This document shows positions 1-12,820 of a stretch of 64,000 nucleotides of DNA, in pieces. The position numbers were made by a program, and so were the translations under genes. Numbering within the stretch: position 1 is the stretch's first letter; each line of letters begins with the position of its first letter. The notes under the pieces were generated by a model. The model did no database searches and was not told where the DNA came from. It saw only the letters and a program-made list of their open reading frames with translations. The stretch spans positions 1 to 64,000 of the forward strand of contig JAJTUP010000011.1 of assembly GCA_021399435.1 (NCBI GenBank), read 5' to 3'. Origin of the DNA: Diaporthe sp. PMI_573 (Eukaryota; Ascomycota; Sordariomycetes; Diaporthales; Diaporthaceae).

Positions 1-1664
1 TCCCGTGGGTCTTCTCGCATCTGAAGTTGACGATGCACGTGCACTGTTTCCAGGTCGAGGACGGGCCGGACGACGTGGTGGTGGCTGACAGGACACGATG
101 GGCAGACGTAACAGGCGTGGACGAGGAGACTATGGGGACGGGCATGCGCCACTGCTGGAAGCGTGTTGTCGCGCCGCAGTAGAGGCTTGCCGAGACGGGC
201 AACGTCTGTATCGCAGACTGCTTTGCTCAATAGCCGGCCGTACGGGATCTGTAGTCTACAGACTGGCGGGCCTTTGGCAACTTGGGATGCGTAGTGGACG
301 GGTCAAGCCATGGATAACATTGGGCCGGCGCAGGAGAGGCTTGACAACTCTCACCGTGACCATTGTGGGTTGTCGTGTGCTTGCAGGGCTGTGAGGCCGT
401 GGGGACAAGCAGAAAGAAGCATGGTTTTGCGTCGAGGCTGCCGGGCCTCTCCCCAACCCCGCCAGCACAGGATCTACTGCCACAGTGTGTATGTGTAGTA
501 GGTACCCTGGAAGAAGTACAAGTATCACGTATGGCCTCTCCGTTGTTGTAATCTACGGTCTACTATTCATCCCACCCCCCCCCCCAAGCCCGACCGCAAG
601 GATAGTGAAATTCAAACAATAATATATGTGTGCATATAATTATTATGTGTATATGTATATATATTTATTGATGACGAGCGTGTGTGAGTGCTCTGGTTGT
701 ATGAGGTGTGAGCCGTGGATACTGAGCGGATGGGTTGAATGCACCAATAAGCCGCAGTAGCACATGACAGTGGACCAAGGACACCTACGGAGACATTGTC
801 TAGCGCTGCCACGATTTGCAGACTAGATGGTCGTTGGGAGGAATGGCCGGGCCCTCATGCGCCGTTGCCATTAGTCTGAAACAAGAGGGATGTGGATGGA
901 GTTGCGCGGCCACTTTTGCCGCTGGGGAGAGGACGGCCTGCAGTACGTTAGTGTGTACTCAAGTGGTGAGCGTGGGTCGGCCCCCAGGTCCGCAGTTCCA
1001 GGTCCCGACCCAGGCTGAATAGTGGGTTCCGGCCAACATGATTCTTGATTGCAATAAACCACCGGCACTCGCTGGCTCCATAATGATGCACGCATACGTA
1101 TACCCCCCCCTTCTGGAATCTGCACTGCAGACTGCAGACTGCACGCGCACACGCACTACTGATGAGTACTAAAAATGGTAGTGCTTTACGGTACTCACCT
1201 GTGCGTACCATATCCGCGCCACCCCTGGCCACCCCATGTTGGTCGGTCCATGAATGGGACTGCGGGTGGGTGAAGTGTTCGAGTGAATGAATCGAGGGTC
1301 CGGAGAAGACACGAATGTTTCGTTCGACTTTATCCTGCCACCTCTCTTCTCTCTGCCTTCCTCTCCCCCCCCCGTCTCTCTCTCCATTTCTCTTGCTCAC
1401 TCTTTTTCTCGTTTATGCACATCATCAACGTCCCCGCCACCGGCGACTCTCTCTTTTACTGTTTCATTAGCATCATTTCCCCCTTGTTTCCTTTTCTTGC
1501 TTTGCCGGTCCCGGGCCCTGTCAAAAACACTGTGCACCCGAGCGCCTGATCCGCCCGCCGCCCACGCCCTGTGCTCCTGAACATCGTCATCATCCATCCA
1601 CCTTTTCTGAGGCGCCCCTGGCCGGGTTGCAGTAATTTGGCTCGCCCGTCTGCCTGGGGCGATC

Positions 1665-1702
<38 letters not shown>

Positions 1703-1832
1703 AATACAGACAGCCTGGCCTGTCTGACAAAACCCGATTAAACAAGGACCTCCCTCGCCTCCCCCAACAGAGGCGACGTGCACCGGCGGCGAGCGTAATG
1801 GGAACATTTGTGCTCTCCAGCTTCCGAGTGCA
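1..1832. other. Intergenic region with simple repeats
   Basis: I see no convincing gene here. The open frames are short and lack family resemblance or splice structure. The stretch holds C homopolymers near 575-585, 1103-1110 and 1365-1373, an AT-rich segment near 615-670, and pyrimidine-rich DNA from about 1340 to 1500. The last part before 1833 is presumably the promoter and leader of the glycosyltransferase-like gene. Confidence 0.6.
1666..1700. repeat. (CA)n microsatellite
   Basis: An uninterrupted run of about 17 CA dinucleotides lies roughly 130 bp upstream of the start codon of the glycosyltransferase-like gene. It is probably length-polymorphic between strains. Confidence 0.95.
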
Positions 1833-3574
1833 ATGTCTTACCGCCGCTCTGCCCTCTATCGTTCCCGTGGCGTCATTGTGCTGCTCGTCTTCTTCGTCAG
1901 CATCTTCTACCTGACCTCGCACCACCATGGCCCTGCCCCCCAGGCTGAATTCCCCTCCATCATCAGCTGGATGAGGGACGGTGGCTATGAGATCCTGCTT
2001 CCCACCAAGCAGGACGTCAAGCGCCGGGCCGCCTCTGCCCTCGCGCCCACCGCTGCAACCGGCACCAACGGCAGGGATTCGCAGCCCACCCCCGAGGCCC
2101 CCGAGCCCCCCCCCGCGGCCGGCGACCAGGCCTTCCTCCTGGACGAGCCGAGTCCCCACCAGAAGCCAATGGACCCCCTCGAGAGGGAGTTCTTCTCGTG
2201 GAGGAACGAGGAGTACGAGATGAAGAAGAAGCCGCCGCCCAAGCCGCCGCGCCAGTCCGCCCAGCCAATCCCCGACCCGTTCCCCCTGCTGTCGCAAGAA
2301 ACCCCAGCCGGCGTCGCCCGCCAGCTGCAGGCCAGGGTGCCCGAAATCAACCGCCCGCCGCGTCCCCATGTCCCCGAGGACACGCCGCTCCTCATCGGCT
2401 TCACGCGCAACTGGCCGCAGCTGCTGCAGTGTGTCTCGAGCTACATCGCCGCGGGGTGGCCCCCCGGGGACATCTACGTCGTCGAGAACACGGGCGTCAT
2501 GTATTCGAACCGCGACAACCTCCTCTCGCTCCAGAATCCCTTCTACCTGAACCACACCCAGCTCGCCATGCTCGGCGTCGGCGTCATCGTCACCCCGACC
2601 CTGTTCACCTTTGCCCAGCTCCAGAACTTCTACGCCTGGACCGCTCTCGAACGCAACTGGACCGACTTCTTCTGGTCCCACCAGGACGTCGTGGCCTTCT
2701 CGTTCGAGAAGGAGTTCCGCCCCCACGCCGACGGCTCCAGAGACGTCGCCAACTACTCGCTCTACTCGAGGGCTGTCGCCATCATGCGCTATCTGCACCA
2801 GCCGGGCATCCCCAAGTGGGCCCACCACTTCTTCGCCTACGACCACCTGACGCTGGTCCACCGGGACGCCATCTTGGATGTCGGCGGTTGGGATACCCAC
2901 ATCCCATTCTACGCCACCGACTGTGACATGTAAGCAAGCATTCTCTCTCTGCCACATACCCCACCTGTCTTCCCAAATCACACAACGTCCTGGGTTGTGC
3001 GACTGACCGGGCCACTCTCAGGTACGACCGCCTCCAATGGGCAGGTTACTTCCAAGGCTCGACACAGATTGGCATCATCATCGACACCTCGACGACGCTC
3101 GACAACATAGCCGCCTTTTTCCGGATACCCGGCATCCACGCAAGCTTTGCTGGCGACCCGGGCCCTGCCGACGCACAAGAAAATGAGGACAAAAAGGCCG
3201 AGGAGCCGGAGGCGGACGCCAAGGAGATTGAGCGCAAGAGGCTGGTGGACGAGCAGGGCGAGACCATCGAACAGCTGGTCGACATAGCCTACCGGATGCA
3301 GGCCGTCAAGTACATCGACGGCGGCTGGTGGCGAAACATGTGGCAGCTCCGGCAGGGCGGCGGCGAGGGTGAGCCGTTCTACAGGGATCCCGAAGGTTTC
3401 CAGGTAGGCTTGGACATGATGATCGAGACGGGCAGGCGCGTCTTCTCGGAGAAGTACGGCCACCGCGGATGCGACATTGCCTTTATGGGCATCAGGGCCG
3501 AGGACGCGTGGAGGATAGAGCGGGACTGGGACCCCATGTCGGAGGGCTCTGGCAGCGATGGACCGTACTGGTGA
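1833..3574 (+). CDS. Type II membrane glycosyltransferase-like protein
   Basis: Two exons, 1833..2929 and 3022..3574, give 549 residues. The 92-bp intron has donor GTAAGC and acceptor CTCTCAG and splits a Met codon inside a DCDMYDR motif. The N-terminus is short and basic, followed by one hydrophobic segment (about residues 14-29) and a long proline-rich stem (about 60-180). This is the topology of a Golgi type II membrane enzyme. The lumenal part begins with a predicted strand around PLLIGFTRNWPQ and carries the Asp-Cys-Asp motif at about 363-365, like the metal- and nucleotide-sugar-binding DxD of GT-A enzymes. Several NxT/S sequons (NHT, NWT, NYS) fit lumenal exposure. A charged linker (about 410-440) is probably disordered. 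Donor, acceptor and linkage are not readable from the sequence. The first ATG in frame after upstream pyrimidine-rich DNA was taken as the start. The protein family is known to me only as a fungal putative glycosyltransferase. Confidence 0.75.
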
Positions 3575-3795
3575 AGAGTCGCAGGGAGCCAGGACCCCCC
3601 TAAACCTGTTGCTTGTTTGGGATTGATTGTTTATAGACGGCAGCGGGACATGGATATATACTTTGGCGTACTGTTAAGATACGGCTGGATTCGCATGGGC
3701 TCAGGCGTTCAGAGTTGAATATGGTTAGGGATCAGACAGGCGATGGGCGAGCTTGGGTAGAGCAGTCGGGCGGCACCATGTGGCCGGACTGGATA

Positions 3796-5261
3796 TCATT
3801 CATTGGTTGCTACTGCCGCCGCTCCTACCACCTGGCCTGTTTGGCCTGGCTGCGGCAGGGGCCCCAAGGCAGGGTCAATAGCTGTAAAATATGCAGGATC
3901 GTAGAATAGGTGATCGGGCATATCCTCAAGCCCTGGAAAGATAATCCGGAACATCCTCTTCCACCTTTCGACCTCGTCGCCCTGTGTGAGGAGAGAGTCA
4001 GCATGGGGTGTCTCTGCGGCACAGGTCGGCGCCGCCGCAGTAGAGGAGGTCTTGCTCTCTGACCCTACCTGGCCTATCCTCCGTAACTTCTCCTTTTGTT
4101 CTTCGTCGACGCCCTCAGGCACTACCCACTCGTGCAGCGGGCAAGTCTCCTGCGCCCGCTGGTGTAAGACTAGTGCAGTGTTGTCATCGAAATGATCCAT
4201 GCAGCGGTTGCACCTAAACCTGGGCACGGAATGCTGTCGTACTACGTGATCCCTGTCCCGGGAGGACAGTCAGATAAAGAGACACAGGGGATGTAAGTTG
4301 AGGTGGGTATATTCTTTTCTTTTCTTTTCTGTTTTGATTAGGGGTGTGGGTGAGGTGAGTGAGGGAACTCGCCGCTGCTGCGGGCTGCGGACTACGCACT
4401 TTGTATCACGAGCCGTAGGCCAGGCGTTCTGGCAGTAGGGGTGGCTCAAATATCGCTGAGGGAAAGCCGCGAAGTAGGGACATTTCAACATGAGAGGGGA
4501 TTCCTGCTGCGGGAGATGCGCGGGCTTCAGCTCGCCGGTTGCTGAAGGCTGGCTTTGGCGCGGTAGCTCGATGATTGCTGCATCGGCCAAGCCATATTGG
4601 GGCTGGCCCTGGGCAGAGAGCGGCGGTTCCGGGGGCTGCAGGTCGGGTCGTTTGCCTTTGTAGCCTGGCCTCCTGGCCCGGGCGTGGTTTGCCCTGGAGA
4701 GCTGGCGGCTGATGGTGGATACGGTGACGGTGAGATCGTACTCGGTCTGGAGGAAGTCCCTGATGTCCTTGAGCTGCAGGTCCGGGTTATCGTCGAGAAG
4801 GGCGATGACTCTCTGGAGCGAAGCGGCTCGCGTTAGCAGGCGGTAGACAGGGGCCAAACCAGCAGCACCACGATGACTTTGGTCACGGCGACCATGGCGG
4901 GGAGCCGGTGCGGATGCGAGACCAACCTCGAGCTGCCACTCGTGGAGCTTCTCTGCGCCTTTGACGTTCCTCTCGGGGCTCAGGTGGCCGAGGGTCCTGA
5001 GCTGCTTCCTCCGACGGCTGATGGTGCGCTCGTCGACCTTCAAAATGCTGGTGGACGGCTAGTTAATCATACGGCCATGTGCAAGCAATCGCTGTCAAGG
5101 CATCGATCTTAGCAGCGGCTCTGGGGTGGCCGAGACACGACCTACCGGGCAATGTCGCAGTTGGTCAGCTTGGGAGCCTGGAGGAGGTGGAGCAGGACGT
5201 TCTTCTCGTCCTTGTCGAGACGTCTGCTGTTGGACTTGGGCATGGTATCGTCTTTTGGCAT
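3796..5261 (-). CDS. Transposase-like HTH / fungal C2H2 zinc-finger fusion protein
   Basis: My model has five exons, complement(3796..3981, 4069..4252, 4400..4812, 4927..5047, 5146..5261), giving 339 residues. Exons 1-2 encode a first helix-turn-helix (LTNCDIARILKVDERTISRR, about 31-50). Exon 3 starts with a second HTH (KDIRDFLQTEYDLTVTVSTI), an arrangement typical of the bipartite N-terminal DNA-binding domain of Tc1/mariner-type transposases. A basic stretch (RPGYKGKRP) and a proline-rich linker follow. The C-terminal half matches the fungal 'HVYRRH' C2H2 family: CPYF...C, then DHVVRQH, then CNRCMDHF...LHQRAQETC, and a tail with PEGVDEEQKEKLRR and a W-x7-FPG segment. No DDE catalytic domain is present. 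Every junction preserves frame, and splicing restores motifs broken in the unspliced frames, such as ARILKVDER. The introns of 114 bp (4813..4926) and 87 bp (3982..4068) are multiples of three without stops, so retention would keep the frame open. The start could also be the Met six codons further in. It is probably nuclear and DNA-binding. Confidence 0.7.
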
Positions 5262-6145
5262 CTGCTTTCTCGTCTTTGCAGACGGGTCGTCCTCTGGCCG
5301 CGAATTGACGTGCCCCAGCCCAACGCGTTTGCATTGCAACTGACCTGCTTGTTCAGAGGTAGGGCAACCCCGACCGCCCGCCCTGGCCCAACCGCGGGCT
5401 GAGTAAGCAAGCAGGTGCTCATGTTCGAGGGCGGTTAGACATTGCGTCGACCAACCCCTGTTCTACATACCTACCTAGGTAGGTATTTACAATACACATA
5501 AACGACACCCAGGCCTGTCATTGACGTCTTGAATTCCTATACGTGTCTCCTACTTGAGTCAGTCCTGTCAGTAGTACTTATAGGATGCGGTCGACTGAGG
5601 AGGGCGCGAGAAAGCAAAAGCGTGTTGGTGGTATCTAGGTGAACTCGACGACGACGATTATATACAGAATAAATAATACAACCCGTGCCACTCCTTCCCG
5701 GCTGGCAGCTCCTACTGGGTCTGTGGTATGTAGATACCTCACACATCATCTGTCTATCCAGCTTCGTCCCCGACTTTCCTGAACGCCTTGTCCCAACACC
5801 GCGCAACCAAGATGCCAAGCTGCCGACATGACCAGTCGCCCTTGGACAGTATTAGGTTTTTAAAGAGAAAAGAGAAAGGAAAAGTAAAAGAGAAAAGAAG
5901 AAGAAGGCACCCAAGAAGCCAACAGACTTCGAGCCCTGGTAACGTGGTTGAGTCGGGTCGCGCACAGCAGGAAACAGTCCACCGCCCAAGCCGTGAGCCA
6001 TGACGGTCCCAGTCTCCCAGAGTGGTAGTGTTTGAGGTGGGGAAGATGAAGGGTGTGTCAAGACTGAGCTCAACCGCCGGCGCGCTCCAGTCTCCTCGTC
6101 AGTCGCGTTGCCGGCAGCCTCTCAATAGGTATCTATCTCCTCGGC
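5262..6145. other. Intergenic region
   Basis: No gene is supported. It contains a TAGGTA-type palindromic motif at 5467-5487 and an A/G-rich tract at about 5860-5910. The left part is the promoter side of the HTH/zinc-finger gene and the right part is downstream of the DOCK gene. Confidence 0.55.
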
Positions 6146-9100
6146 TCATTCCTCGTCAAGGGCACCCATGGCCCCGTTGCTCCTGCCCGATTTCTTGCCA
6201 AGCCTGAGCAGGCTGAGCCTCTTCTTCATGCCCCCCAGCTTAGGCGTTCCAGCACCATCAAGCCTCTCTCGTTCCTTATCAAGAGAGTCCACTGGCGTGC
6301 TCGCGAGGATGCGCGTGTCATAGCTCCCGTGACTGCCAGAGTCCGTCACCCAATCGCTGGGCTCGGTTCCTGACCGTGACACCGGCCCGTTGGACTGCTG
6401 GCTCCCGTTGGTCACACTGCCCGGGATGCCGACACCGGGCCCTTGGTTTTCGTGCGACGGCGCACGGAAGAAGCTTCTCCTGTGACTATCTGCACCTTTA
6501 CCTTCGCTCCTGCTGCTCCCCGCCTCGCTCCTGTCCGGCTGTTCGCCGTTCACCGGCGTCCATGGCTGTTGAGGCGGCTCCCTTTTGCGGCCACCGAGGA
6601 AGCTCAGCCGTGCGCCGCGGCCCTGGCGCAGGGACACGGGCTGCACCGTCGATACCTCGGCTGCCCCGTTGGCTGACGCCGTGCTGAATTGGTGTTGGTG
6701 CTTGGGAGTGGTCGGTGTTGCCATGGACGGCGAGGGCAATGGGTTGTCTCGGGCTGGTTGCGGAGGCGTGAACGCCTCAATCTCTGGCGCAAAGGTGGTC
6801 TCGAAGCCTGGAATTTTGTCAGCATGCTTCAAGTACCGGTTCGGGTCCGAGGTGGCATCGGGTCGACTCACATCTCTGCAAATCCCCGTGGTGGCTCAAG
6901 AGGACTTGGTTGGAGCTCTTCGCGAATGTGGCGAGGCATCTTTTGATCATGATCGCATGGTCTATCAAGGCCATTTTGATCGCATTTTCCTGTGCATCCA
7001 ACTCGGGCGGCTGATCTAGGAGCTGGTCTTCCAAAGTCTCGAGGTCTTCTGCGTCATCGGCAAGCGAGGCTGTGTCGCCAGTCGGCTGCGCCCCGGGCAC
7101 CAGTCGACGGTAAGACACAACGCTGTTCTCTGAGTCCGGATTAACGCTGATGCTGATTGCATCCACAAGCAGCTGCGCGACTTCATCGCTCTTGTCGCCA
7201 TCGACGATCTTCTTCTCAACCGCCGTCATCTCTTGCGTCTTGCGCACTATGCGTTCCAGTGCCGCCTCCTTTGCTCCGAGGCGGATCTCCTCGGTGCTCA
7301 CGATCTCGCTGCGGCGCAGTATGGTGGGGAACGGCTCGGCTGTTGTATATACGACCTTTTCGGCAAAATGCTCCTCGACCGCGCCGCTGGTGCTTCGCTT
7401 TGTCGAAATAGAGAACCGCTGAGGGTGTGCAGAGATGATGTAATCTCGAGTGATCTGCGGGACCCTAGCCCGCTGGAAAACGTGGTGGCCAAGGTCGCGA
7501 TGGGGACTGACGGATGAGATGACCAGAAATTGCCCTTCCACGTCGTCAATATTTTCACTGGTCACTATCTGCGCCGAGGGGTACTGCTCCTGTATGCGAT
7601 CTGTGAAGCCAGAGGCACGCTCGTTCGGCCAGCCCTCATAGATGTATTCCTTGTCGCGTACGCTTGCGGGGAAACCGAGGCCTCTCAGGACCACCTTGTA
7701 GTATTTCGGTACAAGCTTTTCGCTGTTAGCAATCGACTCGTAGATTGTGGCGACGGCCCGCTGTGTCCTGGCCAGCTTGGCAAAGTCGAATACGTTCGAC
7801 TCGTACTGAGCCTCGAGTTCCTTGTAGGCGGCAAGTGCACTGCTCCATGCCTCACCATCCTCGAAATATTTGATCATATCGAAGTAGATGCGCTCTTTTC
7901 GTTCGAACTGTGTCTGAGCAGGATACTCCGGGTCGTGGAGGGCGGGTATGGACTTGACAGGATCCCAATCATACAGATCAGCGTGCAGGCGCAAGGCCAG
8001 GCCAGCTTCTGTAAAGTTCCTCGCGCCAGCCTGAAGCTCTGCCAGCTGGTGCACGTAGCGCACAAATATCTCCTCCTTCTGCATGTCCCGCAGGAACTCC
8101 ATCAGGCGCAGGCGGTTTATGAGATTTGAAGCCTCGCCAGAACCATCCCCACTGTGTACTGCAACAAGTAGGTCCAGGAACTCGTCCACAGTTGCCATGA
8201 GATCGCGGATCCCCGCGTAAAGGGGCTCGTCAGGGACCTCGGCCAGGGGCTCAAAGCGATCGAGAACCTCGCCGACGAAGAGTTTCTGAAGTATGCTCTC
8301 GGTGAGGGGCTTCGTCTTGAAATATGCGTCCAGACTGTCGATGATTTCGGTCTGAATGACGGACAGATCTTCACTCAGCGTCCATTCACTCACGATCATC
8401 GTCTGCAGGACCTCAACCGCCATTTTCCTAAGGCCTTCGTGCACACTTAGGCAGAGCTCCACAATCGGAGAGACGAGTGTTGGCACGTATTGGACTTGGT
8501 AGCCGCCCATCCTACTGAGACCGTAGCGCTGCTTCTCATCGGGGCTCGTGTCCCAACCAATAGCCTCCCACGTCCTCCTCAAAAGCTCCGAACCATGCTC
8601 ACGGACGTCACCCGCGATCTTCCAGACGGCACGCCTCTTCTGTTCTGGGAAAGTCTCGAGAGCGAGTGATGGGCTCCCGACCAACTTCAACAGGGTTGTG
8701 AAGAAGACCTTCCATAGTTCCGTGTTGAACGACTCTGCCTCGTCTGGGTGCGGCAGGAAGGTATCCAGCAAGATGCTCGACAGGTATTGTAAGGTGCGCA
8801 TGGCCGACTTGTGATGGTATATGTGAACGCTGAGCCAATCGGGAGGGAAGGCCTCACCCTGCAAGATGCTCATGTGGACGTGGAGGGTGTTCTCCAGCAC
8901 CACGCTTAAATCATCGTCGGTCAGCTCCAGCTGCATCCCACTGGGCGAGCTCGCGAGTGCCGAGAGCACGGCCGACAGCTCGATGAGAGCTTCTTCGACC
9001 ACCATCTTGTCTTTTGTAGGCTTCGACGGGAACGGGTACGATGTCGGGAACAACAGCGACAGCCCGGCCTTGGGACGCTGAGGCGCCGCCTGGATGCAAA

Positions 9101-12100
9101 GATATGAATCAATGAGCTTTGGTATGTAATCCGGGATCTCTGGGCCAAGGTGATCAACCTGGCTGGCCAGGATCGAGCAGCAGAGACGGACTTGGTCTTT
9201 CCACACATCGGTCACCTCTTCTGTGTGACCCCAGTGAGGTGAGATCCATCTGACGGTATTGGCGCTCAGAGCAGATCTCTGCTCGGGGTGCGAAAAGATG
9301 TCCAATTTGGCGTAGTTGATGATCAATACGAGCTTGTAGAGCACCAGCTTGCCCTTGACCAACGAGCATGAGTCCATGAAATCGATGGCTATGTGCAAAA
9401 TCTCCTCGTTTGTCAGTAGCCCCGAGAGCTCTGGCAGCCATGTGTGGAAGTGTTGAACTGCTAACGTTTGGCTGCCAACAAGCACGGGCGCCGAGCTTCG
9501 CATCATCGAGTCGAGGGCCTTGAAGATGCTACGCAGGTGCCGAGTGAAACCCGGGTTGTTGCTGGTTATGCCGATTCCCGCTTCTTTCTCCTTTTGTTGG
9601 CCACGGCCATGGGTGATGAACTTGAGTATGTGGCGGACGACCTTGAAAGTAGCCCTCAACTTCCTTGCCGTTTCCGGCTCCGTGGGCTTCTGTAACAGCC
9701 TCGTGAACGACCTGACGAGGCAAGGCGTCGCGAACGGATAGTTGAACTTTGTTTCCGCATACTGATCGACCAGAGGCGCAATATTGAAACGTCTGTCGTG
9801 GGTGATGTCCAGTACCCGAACCAGAGCACTGAAAACGAGATCCTCGTATTCGTCGTTGCCTGCCCATTCGACAAGAATACCGAAGAGCGAGTCAAGGATG
9901 TCATCTAGAAGTTTGACAATCTCGATCTCATCGACAAAGATAAGCTCTTTCAACAGGCCGGGGATCTCGGTCCGTGGCCGTTCTCTCCACTTCAGCAGGG
10001 CCAACACCACACGATCCTGAGAGTATCGCGTACTACAGAGATAAGACTCCAACCGCAGGATCGCGATCGGTCCTGTGACGTCTGCCGAGTGGCCTTTGGC
10101 AGTCGGTGGCAGCGACAGGTAGCCACCCTTGCCGACGGGGCCGGGCTGTGCCGAGGAGGTAAACTCGTCAAGCTTGTACAGAAGCAAGCCGTGGACTCCG
10201 TCCCTGATGAAGGCGTGCTGATCCCAAAGAGGCAAGTAAGCCACAGCGAAAGGCGCATTGGGTATGTTGGCCAGGAACATGACCAGATGAGCGAGCGGGA
10301 CATCTTCGTCTTTCAACACCAGGCGCAAAGTCTGTCTCCATGGCTCGCCTGGCTCTGCCGCAAGCGACTTCCAAGTGTCGAGGCCGTCAGAGTTGGACGA
10401 AGGATATATGCATCCGCCAATCTGCTCACCGCTGGAGTTTCGCACCTCTAGAGTTATTTGGATGTTATTCCCAGGCAGGTTGGCGGGCATGGAGCTTGCA
10501 CTGCCGCCGTACCGTGACAGCATCGTCTGTTTGGAGAGAATCGCTTCGTCAAGGGTGATGTAGATGTCCGACCTCGGCTTCGTGGGAGCCCCAGAAAACC
10601 CCATCTTTCTGGTCTTGGTGGTGCCGGACAGTAGCGTCGGCGTGGCCTTTATGAGGACATCGGAGTCTGCGTGGTTGAAGGCCTTGAGGTGCAGCTGTAG
10701 TCGCTCTGCAGTTCTCGACTTCTCGTACTGGCCGGACTTGCTGTCGACGATCTCCCTGATCAGAGGGTCCCACTCGTCTCCATTCTCTTTCTCCGCAACG
10801 AATCTTGCCGACGGAGTCCAAATGTCAAGCACCTGCTCGACCTCCTCGTCTTGCTTCATAATGGCATTGAGTCGGAGACATCCTACGCCCGCGAGTCGGT
10901 CTGCTGTCATGGTCGATGTCCCATCGCTGGACGAGTGGGAGGCTTTTGAGCTAGCGGTCCCCGGGGGCTGCGATCCTTCTCTGCTCTCCGCGCCGCCGGA
11001 GAACGGCCTCTCCTCGGCCCTCTCGTCGACCTTGGCCATAGGCGAGCCCCTGGAAAGCGCTGACCTCGTGCTCTTCCCCGCCCACATCAGACTCCTCCGC
11101 ACGGACTTGTTTCCGCTAGAAAGTGGTGGCCGTGTGCCATCCTTTGGCAGCGACCCTGCTTCTCTCGAGAACGAGCCAGACCTCGAGCTCGGCTTACCAG
11201 TCACGATTTGCTCTGCAACGCGGACCTTTACCACCAGGTAAATCTCCGACTCCACCGAGGGTGCCGTGCCCGTGTCCTGGGGTGATAGGTCCGCGAAAAG
11301 CGTCCGCATGCGTGCGTGTGCGTTCTTGCCCAGGCTGCCCATGGCACCACCGGCGGGAATCTCGATGATGTAGGGCTCCGAGAGCTGAGCGGGCAGCCCG
11401 CCAAGAGGCCGTCGAACGAGATGAAGCACCAGAGTCATTGACTCGTTGAGAGAGCCGGCGACGCTTCGGACGTCGACCAGCAGGTGATGCAGAGACGTCG
11501 ATTCCACCACGGGGCGGGGCGGCTCGTCGAGCAAGCTCATGACGGACTGTAGTCTGGTCACCTCGACAACGGAGTCATCGGCGGTCAGCACCCGGCCCCT
11601 CTCCTTGGGATCGCGCACAATGACCTCGCCGCCGCAAAGCTTGTTGACGCGCACTAGATCCCAAACGGTCCTCTCGCGCAGGCGTCTGTACTCCCACGCC
11701 GTGAGTACGTTGTGAAGAAACTGCTGGCGCGCGAAGTAGAGGGCGGTAACGAGCTGGCCGAGGTTCTCCAGCTTGGGGTACTGACGCGATAGCAGGAGCT
11801 CGTGCAAGTTTGTAGAATGCCACTCGCGGAGACAGGAGGCGATCTCGTCGATTAAAGGTTCCGAGACAGAGGTAGGCGTCTCGTCGCCGATCTTCAGCAT
11901 TGGCACCGGAGCCTGTGGGCGAGGGGCGTCGGGATCCCTCTGCACGGGGACGGACAATGTGCCGTTTGTGCCGTTGGGCAGGTCCTTTGTCCATTTCTTT
12001 GGCCGGCCGCCGTCACTGACGGGGCTGAGGGCCGGGGCCAGCTCGCCGTCATTCCTGCGGCTCCTGTTCACGTCGCCGGTGACGCCACTTTTCGCAGAGT

Positions 12101-12434
12101 CAGCGCCTGGGTCTCCTGGCTGCAAGAAGCTGTCGACATCGGGATTGCCGTCCGCGTCGTCTGCTTCGCCGAGGACCTCGCGGATCTCGACGCAGCTCCT
12201 GGGGAAGATGCCATTGTAGATCCTGGCCTCGAGAGTCTGGCCCTTGACCGAGGTCAGGCCGGCGACCAGCGAGGGTTGTGCGACCAGGTACCCACGCAGC
12301 CAGCTCCCGTCAGGGGTCTCCTCGATTATGTAGAGCTCGTCGCCAATCTCGAGTGGTAGGTCCTCGGGTTCTTGGGGGGCGAAGGGGTAGGTCGCGATGG
12401 CGAAAGCGATGCGAGGCAGAGGTTGCCAGGGCAT
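6146..12434 (-). CDS. DOCK-family guanine nucleotide exchange factor (SH3-DHR1-DHR2)
   Basis: Two exons, complement(6146..6807, 6872..12434), give 2074 residues. The 64-bp intron has donor GTGAGT, branch GCTGAC and acceptor CCAG, and joins GDLQRC to FETTFAPEI. An N-terminal SH3 domain (about 8-80; motif IGDELYIIEE, GSWLRGYL, FPRSCVEI) is followed by a helical region and a serine-rich stretch. A DHR-1/C2-like domain follows (about 620-800; DIYITLDEA, ITLEVRNSSGEQI, PLWDQHAFI), then alpha-helical repeats, then a DHR-2 catalytic domain (about 1440-1860; LALRLHADLYDWD, YYKVVLRGLGFP, EYIYEG, VQRAR-like FQRARVPQ). The C-terminal 200 residues are low complexity and basic-serine rich. In this family DHR-2 loads GTP on Rac/Cdc42-type GTPases and DHR-1 binds phosphoinositides, so a role in hyphal polarity and actin control is likely. 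The start at MPWQPLPRIAFAIA matches the usual beginning of fungal homologues better than an upstream in-frame Met. Yeast Dck1 is the likely counterpart. Confidence 0.93.
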
Positions 12435-12796
12435 TTTGGTCTGGAGCACATGAAGCTGGAGAGGACGGAGGCGGTTGTCGGGGCAAGCCTGTGCAGGTCG
12501 AGGCGGCCACGGCCGCTCGCGGCTCGCGGGTCAGAGGAGGAAAACTGGCTGGGCGGACCAGACGTCAGGGCAGCTCCGCTGTGGGCGTAGCTGTCGGAAG
12601 CTTGAGGATGGGCCGCGCGGGCGCGCGTAATTGGCGGAACGGGACTGGGGCTGGGGCTGGGAGGTAGAATTGGTTCGGAGGCGAGACCGCGATGAGGCGG
12701 TTGAGGTGGCCAGTGACGGTGACGGTGGAAGACCTGCCAGGTGGACTGAACAGTGTTGTTGTGTGCGCAGACGGCTCACGTTCCCGAGGAGTGCGA

Positions 12797-12820
12797 TGCG
12801 GTGCGGTGCGGTGCGGTGCG
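12797..12820. repeat. (GGTGC)n short tandem repeat
   Basis: About four and a half copies of a GGTGC pentamer lie in the presumed 5' region of the DOCK gene. Confidence 0.9.

Noticed and set aside
1590..2981. 463-codon open frame on the minus strand
   Set aside because: It is antisense to the glycosyltransferase-like gene and arises from strong GC3 bias; no domain is recognisable, and part of it crosses the CA microsatellite.
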